This document shows, one piece after another, positions 62,694 to 64,000 of a stretch of DNA of 64,000 nucleotides. Numbering within the stretch: position 1 is the stretch's first letter; each line of letters starts with the position of its first letter. Under the pieces are notes generated by a model, which saw nothing but the letters and a program-made list of their open reading frames with translations, was not told the DNA's origin and ran no database searches. A program made the position numbers and the translations under genes. Source of the DNA: Streptomyces alfalfae (GTDB taxonomy: Bacteria > Actinomycetota > Actinomycetes > Streptomycetales > Streptomycetaceae); assembly GCF_004127445.1 (NCBI RefSeq), contig NZ_QEXM01000039.1, positions 1 through 64,000 on the forward strand. The letters run 5' to 3'.

Positions 62694-62730
62694 GTGAAGC
62701 GACGCCCGGCGACCCCGGGCGTCGCTTCAC
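62694..62730 (+). terminator. 16-bp stem-loop between binding protein and permease genes
   Basis: GTGAAGCGACGCCCGG (62694-62709) pairs perfectly with 62715-62730 across a 5-nt loop. There is no T-run. In binding-protein operons such stems commonly give more binding protein than permease. Confidence 0.75.
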
Positions 62731-62760
62731 GGACGGCTCCGCAATGGACGGAGGCACCAC

Positions 62761-63690
62761 ATGGGGCGCTACGTCGCGAGGCGACTGCTCCAGATGATCC
62801 CGGTGTTCATCGGGACCACCCTGTTGATCTTCTTGATGGTCAACGTGCTCCCCGGCGACCCCGTAAGGGCGCTGTGGGGCGACAAGCCGCCGGACCCGGC
62901 GCAGGTCGCGCAGATCAGGCACGACCGAGGTCTCGACCTGCCGCTCTGGCAGCAGTATCTGCACTACATGGGCGGGCTGCTGCAGGGTGACTTCGGCAAG
63001 ACCATCGCGGGCAACAGGCCCATCCTCGACGAGATCAAGCAGGCCTTCCCTGTCTCGATGCGCCTCGCCGTCATGGCGTGGACGTTCGAGCTCGTGATCG
63101 GCATCGCGCTCGGCGTCCTCGCCGGCGTGAAGCGCAGCCGGCTCGTCGACAACACCGTGACGCTCTTCACGCTCCTCGTGATCTCCGTCCCGATCTTCGT
63201 GTTCGGCCTGTTCCTCCAGCTGATCTTCGGCAACGAACTCGGCTGGGTGACACCGACGGTGCAGGACTCGGAGAACTTCCAGCAGCTCCTGCTGCCGGCG
63301 CTCGTCCTCGGCCTCGTCGGCCTCGCGTACGTGGCGCGCCTGAGCCGGACCTCCATCGCGGAGAACCGGCAGGCCGACTACATGCGCACCGCCGTCGCCA
63401 AGGGGCTCCCGCGGCACCGGATCATCACCCGGCACCTGCTGCGCAACTCCCTGATCCCCGTGGTCACGTACCTGGGCACCGACATCGGCACCCTCATGGG
63501 CGGCGCGGTGATCACCGAGGGCATCTTCAACGTGACCGGTGTCGGCAACCTGCTGTTCGACGCGCTGGGCAACCGTGAGGGCGCCGTCATCGTCGGCATC
63601 GTGACGGTCCTGGTGCTCGTGTACCTCCTCGCGAGCCTCGTCGTCGACCTGCTCTACGCCGTTCTTGACCCGAGGATCCGTTATGCCTGA
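62761..63690 (+). CDS. ABC transporter permease, DppB/OppB type (309 aa)
   Basis: Six hydrophobic helices and the EAA-type loop (AENRQADYMRTAVAKGLPRH) with the family C-terminus LLYAVLDPRIRYA. The start MGRYVARRLLQMIPVFIGTT is typical DppB. The ATG at 62761 follows GGAGG. It forms the membrane channel with the next permease. Confidence 0.95.
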   Translation: MGRYVARRLLQMIPVFIGTTLLIFLMVNVLPGDPVRALWGDKPPDPAQVAQIRHDRGLDLPLWQQYLHYMGGLLQGDFGKTIAGNRPILDEIKQAFPVSMRLAVMAWTFELVIGIALGVLAGVKRSRLVDNTVTLFTLLVISVPIFVFGLFLQLIFGNELGWVTPTVQDSENFQQLLLPALVLGLVGLAYVARLSRTSIAENRQADYMRTAVAKGLPRHRIITRHLLRNSLIPVVTYLGTDIGTLMGGAVITEGIFNVTGVGNLLFDALGNREGAVIVGIVTVLVLVYLLASLVVDLLYAVLDPRIRYA

Positions 63691-64000
63691 CCTCACCAAG
63701 ACCCCGGCCACGGACGAGGCACACGCCGTGGCGATCGCCGACGCCGACGCCAAGGCCGTGGACACCGTGGAGGCGGCGGGCAAGCCGCGCAGCCTGTGGG
63801 GCGACGCCTGGCGCGACCTGCGCCGCCGGCCGCTCTTCATCGTCTCCGCGCTGCTGATCTTCGTCGTCCTGCTGGTCGCGGCCTTCCCCGGCATGTTCAC
63901 CAGCGCCGACCCGCGGTCCGGCGACCTGACGAACCACTTCCTGCAGAAGCCGAACTTCGGTCACGTCTTCCAGCCGGACTGGTTCGGCTACGACCGCCAG
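63683..64000 (+). CDS. ABC transporter permease, DppC/OppC type, truncated by window end
   Basis: The ATG at 63683 overlaps the previous stop by 8 bp. The visible 106 residues contain a polar 35-residue N-terminus, SLWGDAWRDLRRRPLFIVS and a first helix (ALLIFVVLLVAAFPGMFT), then the OppC_N periplasmic start. The rest lies outside the window. Confidence 0.9.
   Translation, partial: MPDLTKTPATDEAHAVAIADADAKAVDTVEAAGKPRSLWGDAWRDLRRRPLFIVSALLIFVVLLVAAFPGMFTSADPRSGDLTNHFLQKPNFGHVFQPDWFGYDRQ

Overview
The window is very GC-rich with strong codon bias. It carries an AfsR/SARP regulator with a TTA codon, a gamma-butyrolactone (GBL) signalling locus, a typA-linked oligopeptide ABC transporter and an sdhCAB operon. 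All of this points to a Streptomyces chromosome. About 40 kb on the left (roughly 1-40,460) is a biosynthetic gene cluster; the right 23 kb (40,499-64,000) looks like core chromosome.

The cluster encodes a complete set of valanimycin-type azoxy genes: VlmA-type seryl transferase (3771), seryl-tRNA synthetase (9005), VlmB-type diiron oxidase (12972), VlmR-type flavin reductase (13952), VlmO-type membrane N-N bond enzyme (14503), VlmH-type N-hydroxylase (16945), VlmJ-type kinase (32938) and VlmK-type MmgE/PrpD eliminase (34383). It lacks valine decarboxylation but has a chain-building set: FabH, FabF, two ACPs, an enoyl reductase, a KS-AT-(dead DH)-KR-ACP polyketide module and an acyl ligase. 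An aldehyde dehydrogenase-fold enzyme and a class III aminotransferase could turn the acyl chain into an amine. The inferred product is a long-chain aliphatic azoxy compound (elaiomycin/jietacin/azodyrecin style), with a desaturase, a P450 and other tailoring genes.

The most remarkable element is at 3179-3561: three tandem minus-strand tRNA-Ser-like genes with intact acceptor, D, T and long variable arms. The anticodon arm is closed by a UNCG tetraloop, so there is no anticodon. They sit between the SARP gene and the VlmA-type transferase, and the cluster has its own SerRS. SerRS recognises the variable arm and not the anticodon. I infer a dedicated serine carrier RNA that feeds azoxy biosynthesis and cannot take part in translation.

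Regulation can be read from the sequence. Seven promoters share a SARP box: 7-bp repeats of type NNTCAGN at 11-bp period, then 9 nt, then a -10 hexamer. They cover the left-edge membrane protein/carboxylase, the tRNA-like array, the desaturase operon, the long minus operon from the aldehyde dehydrogenase to SerRS, the ACP/PKS operon, the P450 and the kinase/eliminase operon. The SARP promoter contains an 18-bp element matching the GBL autoregulatory element between the divergent GBL-receptor and AfsA genes at 36.6-36.8 kb. This gives the chain GBL, receptor, SARP, seven promoters including the carrier RNA.

The right part holds a threonine synthase-like enzyme, a secreted subtilisin, a GntR regulator, small stress/sporulation-type genes, a SpoIIE-type phosphatase, a lipoprotein, a Tat-type hydrolase, sdhCAB, an extracellular solute-binding lipoprotein, typA and the start of a second peptide ABC transporter operon cut by the window edge.
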